64,000 nt of DNA, taken from positions 434,001 to 498,000 of the forward strand of contig NZ_CP192735.1 of the NCBI RefSeq assembly GCF_050749815.1, given 5' to 3'. The notes below the pieces were generated by a model that was not told the origin of the DNA, searched no databases, and worked only from the letters and a program-made list of their open reading frames with translations. Both the position numbers and the translations under genes were made by a program. Source of the stretch: Dyella_A sp050749815 (GTDB lineage: Bacteria > Pseudomonadota > Gammaproteobacteria > Xanthomonadales > Rhodanobacteraceae). Positions 1 through 9,040 of this stretch are shown here, in pieces; within the stretch, counting starts at the first letter, position 1; each line of letters begins with the position of its first letter.

Positions 1-206
1 TCAAGCATGAAGTCGGTGGGTTGGATCATCGGGACATCCTGGGGCGGTGGGTGTTGCCTTGGCTTCCATAGCTCAAGCGGGCGGCCTGGTCGCAGCCCGT
101 AGTTTTTGCTCGTCATCCTCGCGAAAGCGGGGATCCATTTTCGCTTCTTGGCAGTGGGTCCCCGCTTTCGCGGGGATGACGCAGTAGAGGTGACCGCAAT
201 TTCTTG
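1..206. other. Intergenic start of window
   Basis: No gene is supported here. The stretch lies downstream of the minus-strand efflux adaptor gene and contains the inverted repeat at 111-181. No promoter or RNA gene is evident in positions 1-110. Confidence 0.6.
111..181. repeat. Inverted-repeat element, ATCCCCGCGAAAGCGGGGA type
   Basis: Two 27-bp arms (111-137 and 155-181) are inverted copies with two mismatches, separated by 17 bp. Each arm is itself a small palindrome centred on CCCGCGAAAGCGGG. Such short palindromic intergenic repeats are common in Xanthomonadales and resemble the dRS3 class of Neisseria. The element sits just past the stop codon of the adaptor gene, where its RNA could fold into a long hairpin that ends transcription or protects the 3' end. 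Confidence 0.7.
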
Positions 207-1139
207 TCAGCGAGCTTTCGGCGGTGCGGCCGGCGCAGCCGGCGTGCCGAATCGCACCAGCACCCGCTGGCCGACGCGCACGTCGGCCGGAGGCGTGGCG
301 TCGAAGGCCAGCACGCAGGTCACGGTGCGGGCGTTGGCGCGCAGTTGCGGGTCGTCTTCCAGCGTGGACGGGCCGACCACGCTGCCGATGCGCAGCACGT
401 GTGCCGGCCAGTTCTGCGTGCTGTTGCCGCCGCCGTCGGCGCTGACCGTGGCCGGCATGCCCACCTTCACCGCATCGACGAAGGATTCGCTCAGCTCCGC
501 GCGCACGATCGGCGGGGTGAGTGGCAGCAGGGTGAACAGCGGGCCGCCGACGGTGGTCGACACGCTGGCGCCGGTCTGCGCGGCGACGCGCACCACGCGC
601 GCATCGACCGGCGCGCGCAGCGTGCGCAGGCCCAGTTCGTAACGGGCCTCGTCGCGCTTCTGCGTGGCCATAGCCACGGCCGCATCGGCGGCGGCCTGCT
701 GGGCGACCAGTTCGTTGGCGCTGGCCGCCGCCGCATCGGCGCTCTGGCCGTCGCCCGCTCCGGCCTTGGCCGCGTCGGCCAGACGCTGGGCCTGCACGCG
801 CATGGCCGCCAGCTTGCCGTCGAGCAGCTGGCGCTGCGCCTTGGCCTGGGCCAGCTCCGCCTCGGCCGCCTGCAACTGCAGCTGGGCCGGCGCGGGATCG
901 AGCGTGGCCAGCACCTGGCCCTTGCTCACGCGGTCGCCCTCGTGCACGGCCACGCTGGTGAGCGTGCCGTCGCGCGGCGTGCCGAGCACCAGCAGGCCGC
1001 CTTCCACGTCGACCCGACCGCGCGCCACCGCGGCATACGCGGCGGCGGTGGAAGTCGCGGCGGGCGGCGGCGAATCATGCGAGCAGCCGGCGGCCAGCAG
1101 CAGGGCGGCGACGAGGGCGGCGAGGCGCAGCGGTTTCAT
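207..1139 (-). CDS. HlyD/MacA-type periplasmic adaptor lipoprotein of ABC efflux pump
   Basis: Membrane-fusion (adaptor) protein of 310 residues expected to bridge the inner-membrane ABC transporter and the TolC-like protein of the same operon. The N-terminus is a lipoprotein signal ending in LLLAAGC (Cys at about residue 20). A biotinyl-lipoyl-like segment (DRVSKGQVLATLD), an Ala/Gln-rich coiled-coil hairpin (about residues 90-170) and a beta-barrel region with the typical ...TLRAPVDARVVRV follow. I chose the ATG at 1139 because it overlaps the stop of the upstream ATPase gene in an ATGA and gives a clean signal peptide. It is the last gene of the operon. The family assignment is firm; the substrate is unknown (DevB- or MacA-like exporters move lipids, peptides or drugs). 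Confidence 0.88.
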   Translation of the reverse strand: MKPLRLAALVAALLLAAGCSHDSPPPAATSTAAAYAAVARGRVDVEGGLLVLGTPRDGTLTSVAVHEGDRVSKGQVLATLDPAPAQLQLQAAEAELAQAKAQRQLLDGKLAAMRVQAQRLADAAKAGAGDGQSADAAAASANELVAQQAAADAAVAMATQKRDEARYELGLRTLRAPVDARVVRVAAQTGASVSTTVGGPLFTLLPLTPPIVRAELSESFVDAVKVGMPATVSADGGGNSTQNWPAHVLRIGSVVGPSTLEDDPQLRANARTVTCVLAFDATPPADVRVGQRVLVRFGTPAAPAAPPKAR

Positions 1140-1885
1140 GACGCGGTTCCTGTGTCCATGGCGGCCGGCGGCGCGGGGCGCCGGTCGCTGAGAATGCGGC
1201 CATCTTCCATTGCCAGCACGCGGTCGGCGTGGCGGATCAGTCGCGGATCGTGGCTGACGCACAGCACGGTGGTGCCGTGGGTGCGGGCGATGCGGTGGAG
1301 GATGTCGATGATCATCTGGCCGTTGGCAGCGTCGAGCGCGCTGGTCGGCTCGTCGGCAAACAGCAGTTCCGGCTGCTTGGCGAGCGCGCGGGCGATCGCC
1401 ACGCGCTGCTTTTCGCCGCCGGACAGTTCGCTCGGGCGCAGCTGCATGCGCGGGGTCATGCCCACTTCGTCCAGCGACTGCACCGCGCGCTCGCGCGCCT
1501 GCTGGCGCGACAGGCCGAGGTAGTGCAGCGGCAGCTCCACCTGCTCGCGCGCGCTCAGCGCGGGAAACAGGTTGAAGCCCTGGAACACGAAGCCGGTGTG
1601 CAGCAGGCGGAAGCGTTCCAGCGCGCGGCTGTCGAGCTGGCCCAGCTCGCTGCCCAGTGCGGTGACGCGCCCGGCGTCCACCTTCTGCAGGCCGCTCAGG
1701 ATCGCCAGCAGGGTGCTCTTGCCGCAGCCGGAGGGGCCGGAGATCAGGGTGAGTTCGCCCGCGTCGATGCTCAGCGACAGGCCGTCGAGCACCTGCGTGC
1801 GCACCTTGCCGGAGACGAACGCCTTGGCGATGCCCTCGGCATGCAGCGCCGGGCCGGCGGCGGGGGACGTGGCGAGCGCGTTCAT
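1136..1885 (-). CDS. ABC transporter ATP-binding protein (MacB/DevA/LolD class)
   Basis: Cytoplasmic ATPase of 249 residues that powers the FtsX-type permease encoded immediately upstream. Visible motifs are Walker A GPSGCGKST (residues 50-58), Q-loop FQGFNLFP (about 101-108), signature LSGGEKQ (154-160), Walker B LLFADEP (174-180) and H-loop His212 in SHDPR. The start at 1885 overlaps the permease stop as ATGA, and the stop overlaps the adaptor start in the same way, so translation is probably coupled through the operon. The length matches LolD/MacB-type stand-alone ATPases. Confidence 0.93.
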   Translation of the reverse strand: MNALATSPAAGPALHAEGIAKAFVSGKVRTQVLDGLSLSIDAGELTLISGPSGCGKSTLLAILSGLQKVDAGRVTALGSELGQLDSRALERFRLLHTGFVFQGFNLFPALSAREQVELPLHYLGLSRQQARERAVQSLDEVGMTPRMQLRPSELSGGEKQRVAIARALAKQPELLFADEPTSALDAANGQMIIDILHRIARTHGTTVLCVSHDPRLIRHADRVLAMEDGRILSDRRPAPPAAMDTGTAS

Positions 1886-3015
1886 CGCAGCAGGCTCGCC
1901 GGATCGGCGCGGCGCAGGCTGCGCATCGCCACCAGGCCGGAGACGGCGGCGAGCGCCATCGCCAGCACCACGCACAGCAGGGTGATCGGGATGCTCAGCA
2001 CCACCGGTACGTCCTGGCTGCGCGCCAGTTCCAGCAGCAGCACGCCCAGCGCGGTGGCGCCGAGCAGGCCGATCGCACCCACCCAGAAGGCCTGTTCCAG
2101 CACCACCCAGCGCAGGTTGACCACGCCCACGCCCAGCGCATTGAGCGTGGCGTACTCGCGCACCGAGCCGGCCACCGCGGCCATCAGCGTCTGGCTGGTG
2201 ATCACCGCGCCGACCAGGAACACGATGCCGGCCAGGAACACCACGCCGGCGCCGGCGCCGGTGTCGAGCATCCAGTACAGCACCGAGCGACGCGCGAACG
2301 ATTTGGCCGTCCATACGTCGTACGGGCCGAAGCTGCGGTCGCCACGTAGGCGGGCCGCCACGGCGTCAGCGCTGGCCGGATCGCGCAGCGCGGCGACCAG
2401 GTAGGTGGGGCGGCCGGCGTCGGTGGGGTCGGTATCGAGCCGGCGCGCAGTATCCAGCGAGCTGACCACGTTGACGCCGCCGAGCGCGCGCAGGCCGCTG
2501 CTCACGCCGACCACGCGCACGCGGTGGCCGTTGATCACGGCGTGGTCGCCGATCGCCACGCCGAGCTTGTCGATGTCGGCGCGGTCGACGATCACCGCGT
2601 CCGGCTCGGCCAGCCGCGCGCGCAGCGCGGGCGGTAGGGTGCGCGAGAACATCAGGCCGTCGGCGCGTGGGTCGATGCCGGAGACGAACACCGACTCGCC
2701 GCCGGTGTCATGCGCGCCGCGCCAGTCGGCGTCGATCCACAGGAACGGTTCGACCTGGGTCACGTCCGGGTCCATGCGCAGGCGCATTTCCACGTCCGGA
2801 TCGATCGCGCGGCCGAGGTTGACGCTCTGCGTGCCGGGATAGCCCACCCACAGATCGGCGGTGGAACCGGTGATGTAGACGCTGGCACTGCCGAAGATGC
2901 CCAGCACCAGCGCGGCCTGCAGCAGCTGCAGCAGACCGGCGAAACCCACCGCGAGGATCGCCGGCAGGAACCGGCGCCATTCGTAGATCAGGGTCTTGCG
3001 GGCGAGCGCGACCAT
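1882..3015 (-). CDS. FtsX-like ABC transporter permease (DevC type)
   Basis: Inner-membrane permease of 377 residues with the MacB/FtsX layout. One membrane segment near the N-terminus (about residues 17-42) is followed by a large periplasmic domain (about 45-255) and three C-terminal membrane segments (about 265-360). It ends in the typical SLRRADPASLLR. It forms the membrane part of the pump with the ATPase. The start at 3015 overlaps the TolC-like gene's stop by one base (TGATG), so this start is well supported. Confidence 0.88.
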   Translation of the reverse strand: MVALARKTLIYEWRRFLPAILAVGFAGLLQLLQAALVLGIFGSASVYITGSTADLWVGYPGTQSVNLGRAIDPDVEMRLRMDPDVTQVEPFLWIDADWRGAHDTGGESVFVSGIDPRADGLMFSRTLPPALRARLAEPDAVIVDRADIDKLGVAIGDHAVINGHRVRVVGVSSGLRALGGVNVVSSLDTARRLDTDPTDAGRPTYLVAALRDPASADAVAARLRGDRSFGPYDVWTAKSFARRSVLYWMLDTGAGAGVVFLAGIVFLVGAVITSQTLMAAVAGSVREYATLNALGVGVVNLRWVVLEQAFWVGAIGLLGATALGVLLLELARSQDVPVVLSIPITLLCVVLAMALAAVSGLVAMRSLRRADPASLLR

Positions 3016-4427
3016 CAGGGTGCGTCCGCGGTTTTGCTGTCGCTGTCGGCGTCCGGCAGCGGTGCGCCGCCGAGCGCCTTGTACAGGCTGACGAAGGCCA
3101 GGTCGCGCGCTACGGTGGCGTCGGTCAGGTCGATCGCCGATTGGGCCAGTGCGAGCCGGCTGTCGAGCGCTTCGGCCGGTGAGGCAAGGTGCAGCCGCAC
3201 GCGGACATCGGCCGCCTGCGCGGCGCGGCTCAGCGCGCGCTGCGCATCGGCGGTGCGCGCTTCGCGCTTGCGCTGCTGTTCGAGCTGGCCCAGCGCGGTT
3301 TCTACTTCGGCCACGCCCTGCAACACCGCCTGGCGGTAGGCGTACACGCTGGCCTTGAGGTCGTGCTTGCGGGCATGCAGCTCGGCTTCGCGGGCGCCCC
3401 AGTCGAACAGCGGGATGTCGATCATCGGGCCGGCGGAGAGCAGCGCGTTGTCGCGCGTGCGCCGGTGCGTGGTGAGGTTGGTCGACCACACCAGCGAACC
3501 GCCGATGCCGATGCGCGGATACAGGTCGGCGCGGGCCACGCCGGCGTCGCCGGCGGCGGCGAGCACCTCGGCCTCGGCGTGGGCGATGTCCGGGCGGTTG
3601 CGCAGCAGGTCGGCCGGCGCCTGGGTGAGCGAGGTGTCGCCCAGCGCCGGCAGCGGAGCGGCGGCGAGCCAGGCCGGGTCGGGTTCATTGCGGCCGAGCA
3701 GCACGGCCAGCTGCTGCGCCGCGGCGTCGGCGGCGCCGCGCGGCTCGGCCAGCGCAGCGTCGGCCTGGGCCAGCGCGGCCTCGGCCTCATCCACCGAACG
3801 CGCGGAAGCCAGTTGCAGCCGCGCGCGGGTGCGCAGCAGCTCCCATTGCCGGTGGCGGTCGTCGCGGATGGCGGTGAGCGTGGTCTCGCGCTGCTGCGCC
3901 GCGCGCAGTTCCAGCCAGTTGCGGACCACCTCGGCCACCAGCGTCACGCGCACCTGCTGCAGGCTGGCCGCGCTGCCATTGAGCTGTCCACGCGCCTGGC
4001 GGCGGGTGGCGGTGCCGCGGCCGAACAGGTTGAGCTCCCAGGTGGCGTCGAAGCCGGCGACGAAGAACGAGGCGCTGGCATCGGGGTCGATCGCGTCCTC
4101 GGTCTTGGCGCGCAGGCGCGGCAGGTAGGCGACGTCGGCGCTGCGGGTCATGGCCCGGGCGGCGAGCAGCCGTTCCTTGGCCTGCGCCACGTCGAGGTTG
4201 TCCTTGAGGGCGGTGTCGACCAGCGCATCGAGCGCCGGATCGTGGAAGGCGTGCCACCAGCCGCGCAGGTCCGCCGGCGGCGCGTCCGCATTGGCCGGGT
4301 GGCGCCACTGCGCTGGGACGGGCGGATTCAGCTTGGGCATGTCGATGCCGCTGCAGCCGCCCAGCAGCAGGGCGGCCAGCACGCCGGCGAGCGTTGCGCG
4401 TGCGCCACGGGCGCCTGAAGGAGTCAT
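3015..4427 (-). CDS. TolC/NodT-family outer-membrane efflux lipoprotein
   Basis: Outer-membrane channel of 470 residues. The N-terminus is a lipoprotein signal with lipobox LLGGC (Cys near 25). Two repeats of the outer-membrane efflux protein domain follow, each rich in long Ala/Gln/Glu helices, with NodT-family signatures GWWHAFHDPALDALV and LLRNRPDIAHAEAEVLAA. Together with the adaptor, permease and ATPase it gives a full path from cytoplasm or periplasm to the outside. It lies directly behind the kinase gene, so the two-component system probably controls it. Confidence 0.9.
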   Translation of the reverse strand: MTPSGARGARATLAGVLAALLLGGCSGIDMPKLNPPVPAQWRHPANADAPPADLRGWWHAFHDPALDALVDTALKDNLDVAQAKERLLAARAMTRSADVAYLPRLRAKTEDAIDPDASASFFVAGFDATWELNLFGRGTATRRQARGQLNGSAASLQQVRVTLVAEVVRNWLELRAAQQRETTLTAIRDDRHRQWELLRTRARLQLASARSVDEAEAALAQADAALAEPRGAADAAAQQLAVLLGRNEPDPAWLAAAPLPALGDTSLTQAPADLLRNRPDIAHAEAEVLAAAGDAGVARADLYPRIGIGGSLVWSTNLTTHRRTRDNALLSAGPMIDIPLFDWGAREAELHARKHDLKASVYAYRQAVLQGVAEVETALGQLEQQRKREARTADAQRALSRAAQAADVRVRLHLASPAEALDSRLALAQSAIDLTDATVARDLAFVSLYKALGGAPLPDADSDSKTADAP

Positions 4428-4428
4428 T

Positions 4429-4542
4429 TCAGTGCCGGTCCGCGGCTTGCCGGGCGAGGTCGGCAGCGAGGCCGGCGTGGTCGGCGTAGCGGTCGCCGTG
4501 GAGCATGGGCGTGCGGGACAGGCGAGGGGAGGGCAGCGTCAT
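4429..4542 (-). CDS. Possible 37-residue leader-type ORF between kinase and efflux genes
   Basis: A short frame starts at ATG 4542 and stops one base before the ATG of the TolC-like gene, in the only real gap (143 bp) of an otherwise overlapping operon. The product is basic and His/Asp-rich and not recognisable. No good Shine-Dalgarno sequence precedes it. The tight stop-start spacing would allow translational coupling to the outer-membrane gene, but in DNA this GC-rich a frame of this size can easily be chance. Confidence 0.2.
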   Translation of the reverse strand: MTLPSPRLSRTPMLHGDRYADHAGLAADLARQAADRH

Positions 4543-4570
4543 GTCGAAAGTTTCCACGCCCAGGGTTTCA

Positions 4571-5962
4571 TCAACTTTTCGCAGGCGCCGGGAACTGCAC
4601 GCCGATCCGCAGGCCGCCGTTCGGCGCGTTGCCGAAGGCGACCTGGGCGCCGTGCTGCTGGGCGATCTGCTGCACGATCGCCAGGCCCAGTCCGGTGCCG
4701 CCGGCCGGCGCATCGGGTGCGCGGAAAAAGCGCTCGCCCAGGCGTTCGAGCACCTCGGCCGGGACGCCGGGGCCGCTGTCTTCCACCTGCAGCAGTACGC
4801 CGCCGTCGGGCAGCGGCAGCAGCGTGACGGTGGCGCGCGCGCCGCGGCCGGCGTAGCGCAGCGCGTTGTCGATGAGGTTGTCCAGCAGCTCCTGCAGCGC
4901 CGGCGCGTCGCCGAGCACCCACACCGGGCCATCCGGCCCGTGGTAGCCCAGGTCGATGTCGGCGCGGATCGCCTCGGGCACGCGCTGGCCCACGGCCTGC
5001 GGGATCTGTCGCCCCAGGTCCACCGGCACGTGCGACGAACGCTCCGTCCACGGGCTCTGCGCGCGAGTGAGCGCGAGCAGCTGGGTGGAGGTGCGGGCGG
5101 TGCGCTGGGTGAGCTGGTCGATGTGATCCAGCGCGTCGTGCACGGTGGCCGCATCGTGCGCGGCGCGGGCGCGATCCACGTGCAGGCGCAGGCCCGCCAG
5201 CGGCGTGCGCAGCTGGTGCGCGGCGTCGGCGATGAAGCGCTCCTGCAGCGACAGCACCGCGCGCAGCCGCTCGAACAGGCCGTCGATGGTGTGGGTGAGC
5301 GGCAGGATCTCCACCGGCACGTCCTCGCCGGTGATCGGTTCGAGCTCGTGCTCGCGCGCGGCGAGGCGGTCGGTCAGCGGCTCGAGGATGCGCAGTCCGC
5401 GGTTGATGCCCAGCCACATTAGCGACAGCGCGCCCAGAATCAGGATGGTCTGCATCGGCACCGCCAGCAGCAGGATCTCGCGCGCGCGCTGCTGCCGGTC
5501 GTGCAAGGTCTCGGCGATGGTGACGGTGAGCACGTCGGCCGGGTTGTCGGGCGCGCGCAGGCTCAGCGAAGCGGCGCGCAGGGTGCGCCCGGACAGGCGC
5601 GAATAAAACAGCTCCGGCGCCGCGTCCGGAGCCGGAGCTGGCGGTTCGGGGAAGGTGCCGTTGCCGCTGAGCAGCCCGCGCAGGCTGCTGCGTACCGTGT
5701 AGTAGTTGTGGCTGTCCGGGTCGTATTCGATCAGGAAGCGCGCCTCTGCTGGCAGGTCGCCGGAGACTTTGCCCGAGCGGAACATCTGCGCCAGCGTGCG
5801 GACGTCGTCGGCGAGATCGGCATCATGCACGCGGTTGGAGTAGTTCAGCGCCACACCGTAGGTGACCACCGCGTCGATCGTGAGCAGGATCAGCATCGGC
5901 AGCAGCAGAAGCAGCAGCAGCCGCCGGCGCAGGCTGGGACGACGCATGCGGCCGTCACGCAT
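4571..5962 (-). CDS. Sensor histidine kinase (QseC/TctE-like)
   Basis: Membrane sensor kinase of about 463 residues and partner of the OmpR-type regulator encoded just upstream. The order is basic N-terminus, TM1 (about 14-36), periplasmic sensor domain (about 40-160), TM2 (about 164-186), HAMP-like linker, H-box FIADAAHQLRTPL with His249, N-box DNLIDNALRY, and G-boxes VEDSGPGVP and GGTGLGLAIV. The periplasmic part matches the short 2CSK_N type of QseC/TctE. The ATG at 5962 overlaps the regulator stop by 8 bp; an ATG at 5947 is an alternative. It probably senses an envelope signal and controls the efflux genes downstream. Confidence 0.9.
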   Translation of the reverse strand: MRDGRMRRPSLRRRLLLLLLLPMLILLTIDAVVTYGVALNYSNRVHDADLADDVRTLAQMFRSGKVSGDLPAEARFLIEYDPDSHNYYTVRSSLRGLLSGNGTFPEPPAPAPDAAPELFYSRLSGRTLRAASLSLRAPDNPADVLTVTIAETLHDRQQRAREILLLAVPMQTILILGALSLMWLGINRGLRILEPLTDRLAAREHELEPITGEDVPVEILPLTHTIDGLFERLRAVLSLQERFIADAAHQLRTPLAGLRLHVDRARAAHDAATVHDALDHIDQLTQRTARTSTQLLALTRAQSPWTERSSHVPVDLGRQIPQAVGQRVPEAIRADIDLGYHGPDGPVWVLGDAPALQELLDNLIDNALRYAGRGARATVTLLPLPDGGVLLQVEDSGPGVPAEVLERLGERFFRAPDAPAGGTGLGLAIVQQIAQQHGAQVAFGNAPNGGLRIGVQFPAPAKS

Positions 5963-6629
5963 CGGCGCTCTCCTCCAGCAGATAGCCGAGCCCGCGCACG
6001 GTGCGCACGGTGGCGCCGCTGCCGTGCAGCTTGCGGCGCAGGCGGTGGATGGCGATGTCCAGGCCGTTGTCGGTGAGCTCCTGGTCCCAGTTGCACAGCG
6101 CCTCGACCAGCTGGGCGCGGTTGGTGATGCGGTCGGGGCGGCTGGCCAGCGCTTCGAGCAGGCCGAATTCGCGCGCGGTGAGTTCCAGCGGCTGTTCGTC
6201 CACCCAGGCGCGGTGGCCGGGCACGTCCAGCCGCAGGCGGCCGATGCGCAGCTCGGTGGCGCCCTTGCTGGCGGAGCGGCGCAGCAGGGCGCGCACGCGG
6301 GCCTCGAACTCGGCCAGCGCGAACGGTTTGACCAGGTAATCGTCGGCGCCCAGGTCGAGCACACGCACGCGCTCATTCAGGCCCTCGCGCGCGGTGATCA
6401 CCAGCACCGGCACGCCGGAGCCGCGCTGGCGCAGGCGGTGCAGCACTTCGCTGCCGTCCAGTGCCGGCAGGCCCAGGTCGAGCACCAGCAGGTCGTGCGC
6501 ACCGTCGCGCAGGGCGGTGTCGGCCTGCGCGCCGCTGGTGACGTGGTCGACCGCATGGCCGCCCTGGCGCAGCGAGGCGGTGATGGCGGCGGCGATGGCG
6601 GGGTCGTCTTCGGCGATCAGGATGCGCAT
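5955..6629 (-). CDS. OmpR-family response regulator (QseB/TctD-like)
   Basis: Transcription factor of 224 residues. The receiver domain shows acidic pocket D8/D9, phospho-acceptor D51 and K101 (DYLVKPF). A winged-helix DNA-binding domain covers about residues 125-220 (ELTAREFGLLEALA ... NGLDIAIHRLRRKL). It is the first gene of a six-gene minus-strand operon: regulator, kinase, then the tripartite ABC pump. The start MRILIAEDD at 6629 is typical of the family; longer upstream starts would add unrelated sequence. Confidence 0.93.
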   Translation of the reverse strand: MRILIAEDDPAIAAAITASLRQGGHAVDHVTSGAQADTALRDGAHDLLVLDLGLPALDGSEVLHRLRQRGSGVPVLVITAREGLNERVRVLDLGADDYLVKPFALAEFEARVRALLRRSASKGATELRIGRLRLDVPGHRAWVDEQPLELTAREFGLLEALASRPDRITNRAQLVEALCNWDQELTDNGLDIAIHRLRRKLHGSGATVRTVRGLGYLLEESADA

Positions 6630-6817
6630 GGTGGCGGGGCGTTGGGGAGGGAAGGAGCCGATGCCGGGTGGAGCGCGCTCAGACCGGCGCCATCCGGGCA
6701 AAGTTGCATCGAAACATCTTGCACCTTTCACGACGCCTTCGTGACTTTTGGCAGGGGGTCTTGCCGGTGTCCCGGGCTTGCTCCAGTCTGGCGCATTGCC
6801 TGTCCACAGGGGGAGTC

Positions 6818-9040
6818 ATGGCGATTTCGAAGCGATCTGGCGGGCTGCTGCCCGCCCTGTTCCTGCTGCTGTGGCCGCTGTGCGCGCCCGCGCAGCAGGC
6901 CGCGGTACCCGCGCCGGCACCGGCTGCCAGCACCGCGCCGCCGCCCGCCGCGCCGATTCCGCTGGCGGCGCCCGATGCCGCGGCGGTGTCCGTGCCCAGC
7001 GCGCCCGGCGCCTGGGGCGGCGAGCGCAGTGGTACCGAGGCAACACTGTCGGACCGCGTGGTCAGCTACCGCATCGACGCGGAGCTGGACGCCGCCAAGC
7101 ACACCGTGCACGGCAAGGAGCAACTGCAGTGGCGCAACCGCAGCGACCGCGAGGTGCGCAGCATCTACATGCACCTGTACCTCAACGCGTTCGCCAACGA
7201 GGGCAGCACGTTCTTCACCGAGCGCGCGGTGCTCACCGCGCACGGCCGCTCGCGCGGCAACGCCAGCCTGAAGAAGGGGCAGTGGGGCTGGATCGACCTC
7301 AACAGCGTGCGCCAGGCCGACACCGACCTGAAATACAGCTTCGTGCAGCCGGACCACGGCCCGGCGACCGACCGCAGCGTGGTACGCATCGACCTGGCCC
7401 AGCCGGTACCGGCGGGCGGCGCGCTGACGCTGGATATCGACTTCCTCAGCCAGCTGCCGCGGGTGGTGGAGCGCACCGGCTGGTTCGGCGACTTCAACCT
7501 GGTCGGCCAGTGGTTCCCGAAGATCGGCGTGCTGGAGCTGCCGGGCGAGCGTGGCGCCACCGAGGTGCGCTGGAACTGCCACGAGTTCCATTTCAACAGC
7601 GAGTTCTATGCGGACTTCGGCCTGTACGACGTCAAGCTTACGGTGCCGTCGGACTACACCGTCGGCGCAGTGGGCGAGCTGCAGGGCCAGCCGCAGAGCG
7701 AGGGCGGCAAGACCACCTACCACTTCGTGCAGGGTGACGTGCACGATTTCGCCTGGGTCGCGGCCAAGGGCTACAAGACGCTGGACGGCACGTACGAAGG
7801 CCCCGGCAGTCCGAAGGTGGCGGTGCGGGTGATCTATCCGCCCGAGTACGAGGCCAGCGCCAAGCCGGTGCTCAAGGCCAGCATCGATTCGCTGGGCTAT
7901 TTCTCCCGGACGCTGGGCGCGTATCCGTACCGCACGCTCACCGCCGTGGTGCCGCCGTACAACGCCAGCGAAGCCGGCGGCATGGAGTACCCCACGTTCT
8001 TCACCGCCGAGGGCTACAGCGAGGTGGACCCGGGCACGATCAGCCAGTACGCGATCGACTTCGTGACCATCCACGAGTTCGGCCACGGCTATTTCTATGG
8101 CCTGCTCGCCTCGAACGAGTTCGAGGAGCCGATGCTGGATGAAGGCCTCAACGAGTACTGGGACCAGCGCATGCTGCGCGAGCGCAAGCAGGGCATCGAC
8201 CTGTCCACGCCGCTCATGAACTGGCTGGGCGTGACGCCCTCGATGGACGGCTTTACCCAGGAGCGTCTCACCGCCGGCCTGCGCCAGCCGGCCGATCCGA
8301 TCGGCGAGAACGCGTGGGATCGCCTGTCCTCGTCCAGCTACGGCACGGTGTATTCGCGCACCGCCACGGCGATGCACGACCTGGAAGAGCGGCTGGGCAA
8401 GGACGTGATGGAGAAGGCCTTCCGCGAGTACTACCGGCGCTGGCACTTCCGTCATCCGTCGGTGGCCGACCTGCGCGCCACACTGATCGACGTCTCCGGC
8501 AAGCCCGACGTGGTCAACCAGGTGTTCGACCAGGTGGCCTACGGCACCGCCTGGGTGGATGACGCGGTCACCGCGATCGACACCGAGGAGGTGACGCCGC
8601 TCGCCGGCACGATGCTGGCCAACGGCCAGCGCACCGAGACCGACGCGGCGACACTGGACAAGCAACTCGACAAGCAGCGCTCCGACTGGAAGAAGGCGCA
8701 CCCCAAGGCCAAGCCCGGTGAGGGTCCGTTCCCCTGGCGCAGCACCGTCACGGTGCGCCGTTACGGCGCCGGCGCGCCGCAGACGCTGCGCCTCACCTAT
8801 GCCGACGGCAGTCACGAGGATCTGCGCTGGAACGACGCCCGCCGCTGGGTGCGCTTCGTGGTGACCAAACCGTCCAAGGTGGTGTCCGCCGAGCTCGACC
8901 CGGCGCAGACGGTTTACCTGGACGCGAACAAACTCAACGACAGCTACGCCAGCAAGCCGGACGGCAGCGCCGCCCGCCGCTGGGCGGCCGATGCCGCCGC
9001 GTTGCTGCAGAACCTCTACTCCTTGCTGGGGACCCTCTGA
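6818..9040 (+). CDS. Secreted M1-family zinc metallopeptidase
   Basis: Aminopeptidase-type protein of 740 residues with a cleavable signal peptide (cleavage near LCAPAQQ, about residue 26) and a Pro/Ala-rich linker. The gluzincin site is complete: HEFGH at residues 419-423, followed 18 residues later by the third zinc ligand E442 (MLDEGLNEYW). The upstream segment has SEAGGMEYP, which corresponds to the GAMEN exopeptidase motif of M1 enzymes. The stop overlaps the next start (TGATG), so the membrane protein that follows is likely co-translated. The start at 6818 follows GGGGGAG and begins directly with the signal peptide. The substrate cannot be read from sequence. Confidence 0.9.
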   Translation: MAISKRSGGLLPALFLLLWPLCAPAQQAAVPAPAPAASTAPPPAAPIPLAAPDAAAVSVPSAPGAWGGERSGTEATLSDRVVSYRIDAELDAAKHTVHGKEQLQWRNRSDREVRSIYMHLYLNAFANEGSTFFTERAVLTAHGRSRGNASLKKGQWGWIDLNSVRQADTDLKYSFVQPDHGPATDRSVVRIDLAQPVPAGGALTLDIDFLSQLPRVVERTGWFGDFNLVGQWFPKIGVLELPGERGATEVRWNCHEFHFNSEFYADFGLYDVKLTVPSDYTVGAVGELQGQPQSEGGKTTYHFVQGDVHDFAWVAAKGYKTLDGTYEGPGSPKVAVRVIYPPEYEASAKPVLKASIDSLGYFSRTLGAYPYRTLTAVVPPYNASEAGGMEYPTFFTAEGYSEVDPGTISQYAIDFVTIHEFGHGYFYGLLASNEFEEPMLDEGLNEYWDQRMLRERKQGIDLSTPLMNWLGVTPSMDGFTQERLTAGLRQPADPIGENAWDRLSSSSYGTVYSRTATAMHDLEERLGKDVMEKAFREYYRRWHFRHPSVADLRATLIDVSGKPDVVNQVFDQVAYGTAWVDDAVTAIDTEEVTPLAGTMLANGQRTETDAATLDKQLDKQRSDWKKAHPKAKPGEGPFPWRSTVTVRRYGAGAPQTLRLTYADGSHEDLRWNDARRWVRFVVTKPSKVVSAELDPAQTVYLDANKLNDSYASKPDGSAARRWAADAAALLQNLYSLLGTL

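Noticed and set aside
6728..8815. 695-codon open frame opposite the M1 peptidase gene
   Set aside because: The M1 protein has signal peptide and HExxH-x18-E on the plus strand; the opposite frame lacks recognisable features.
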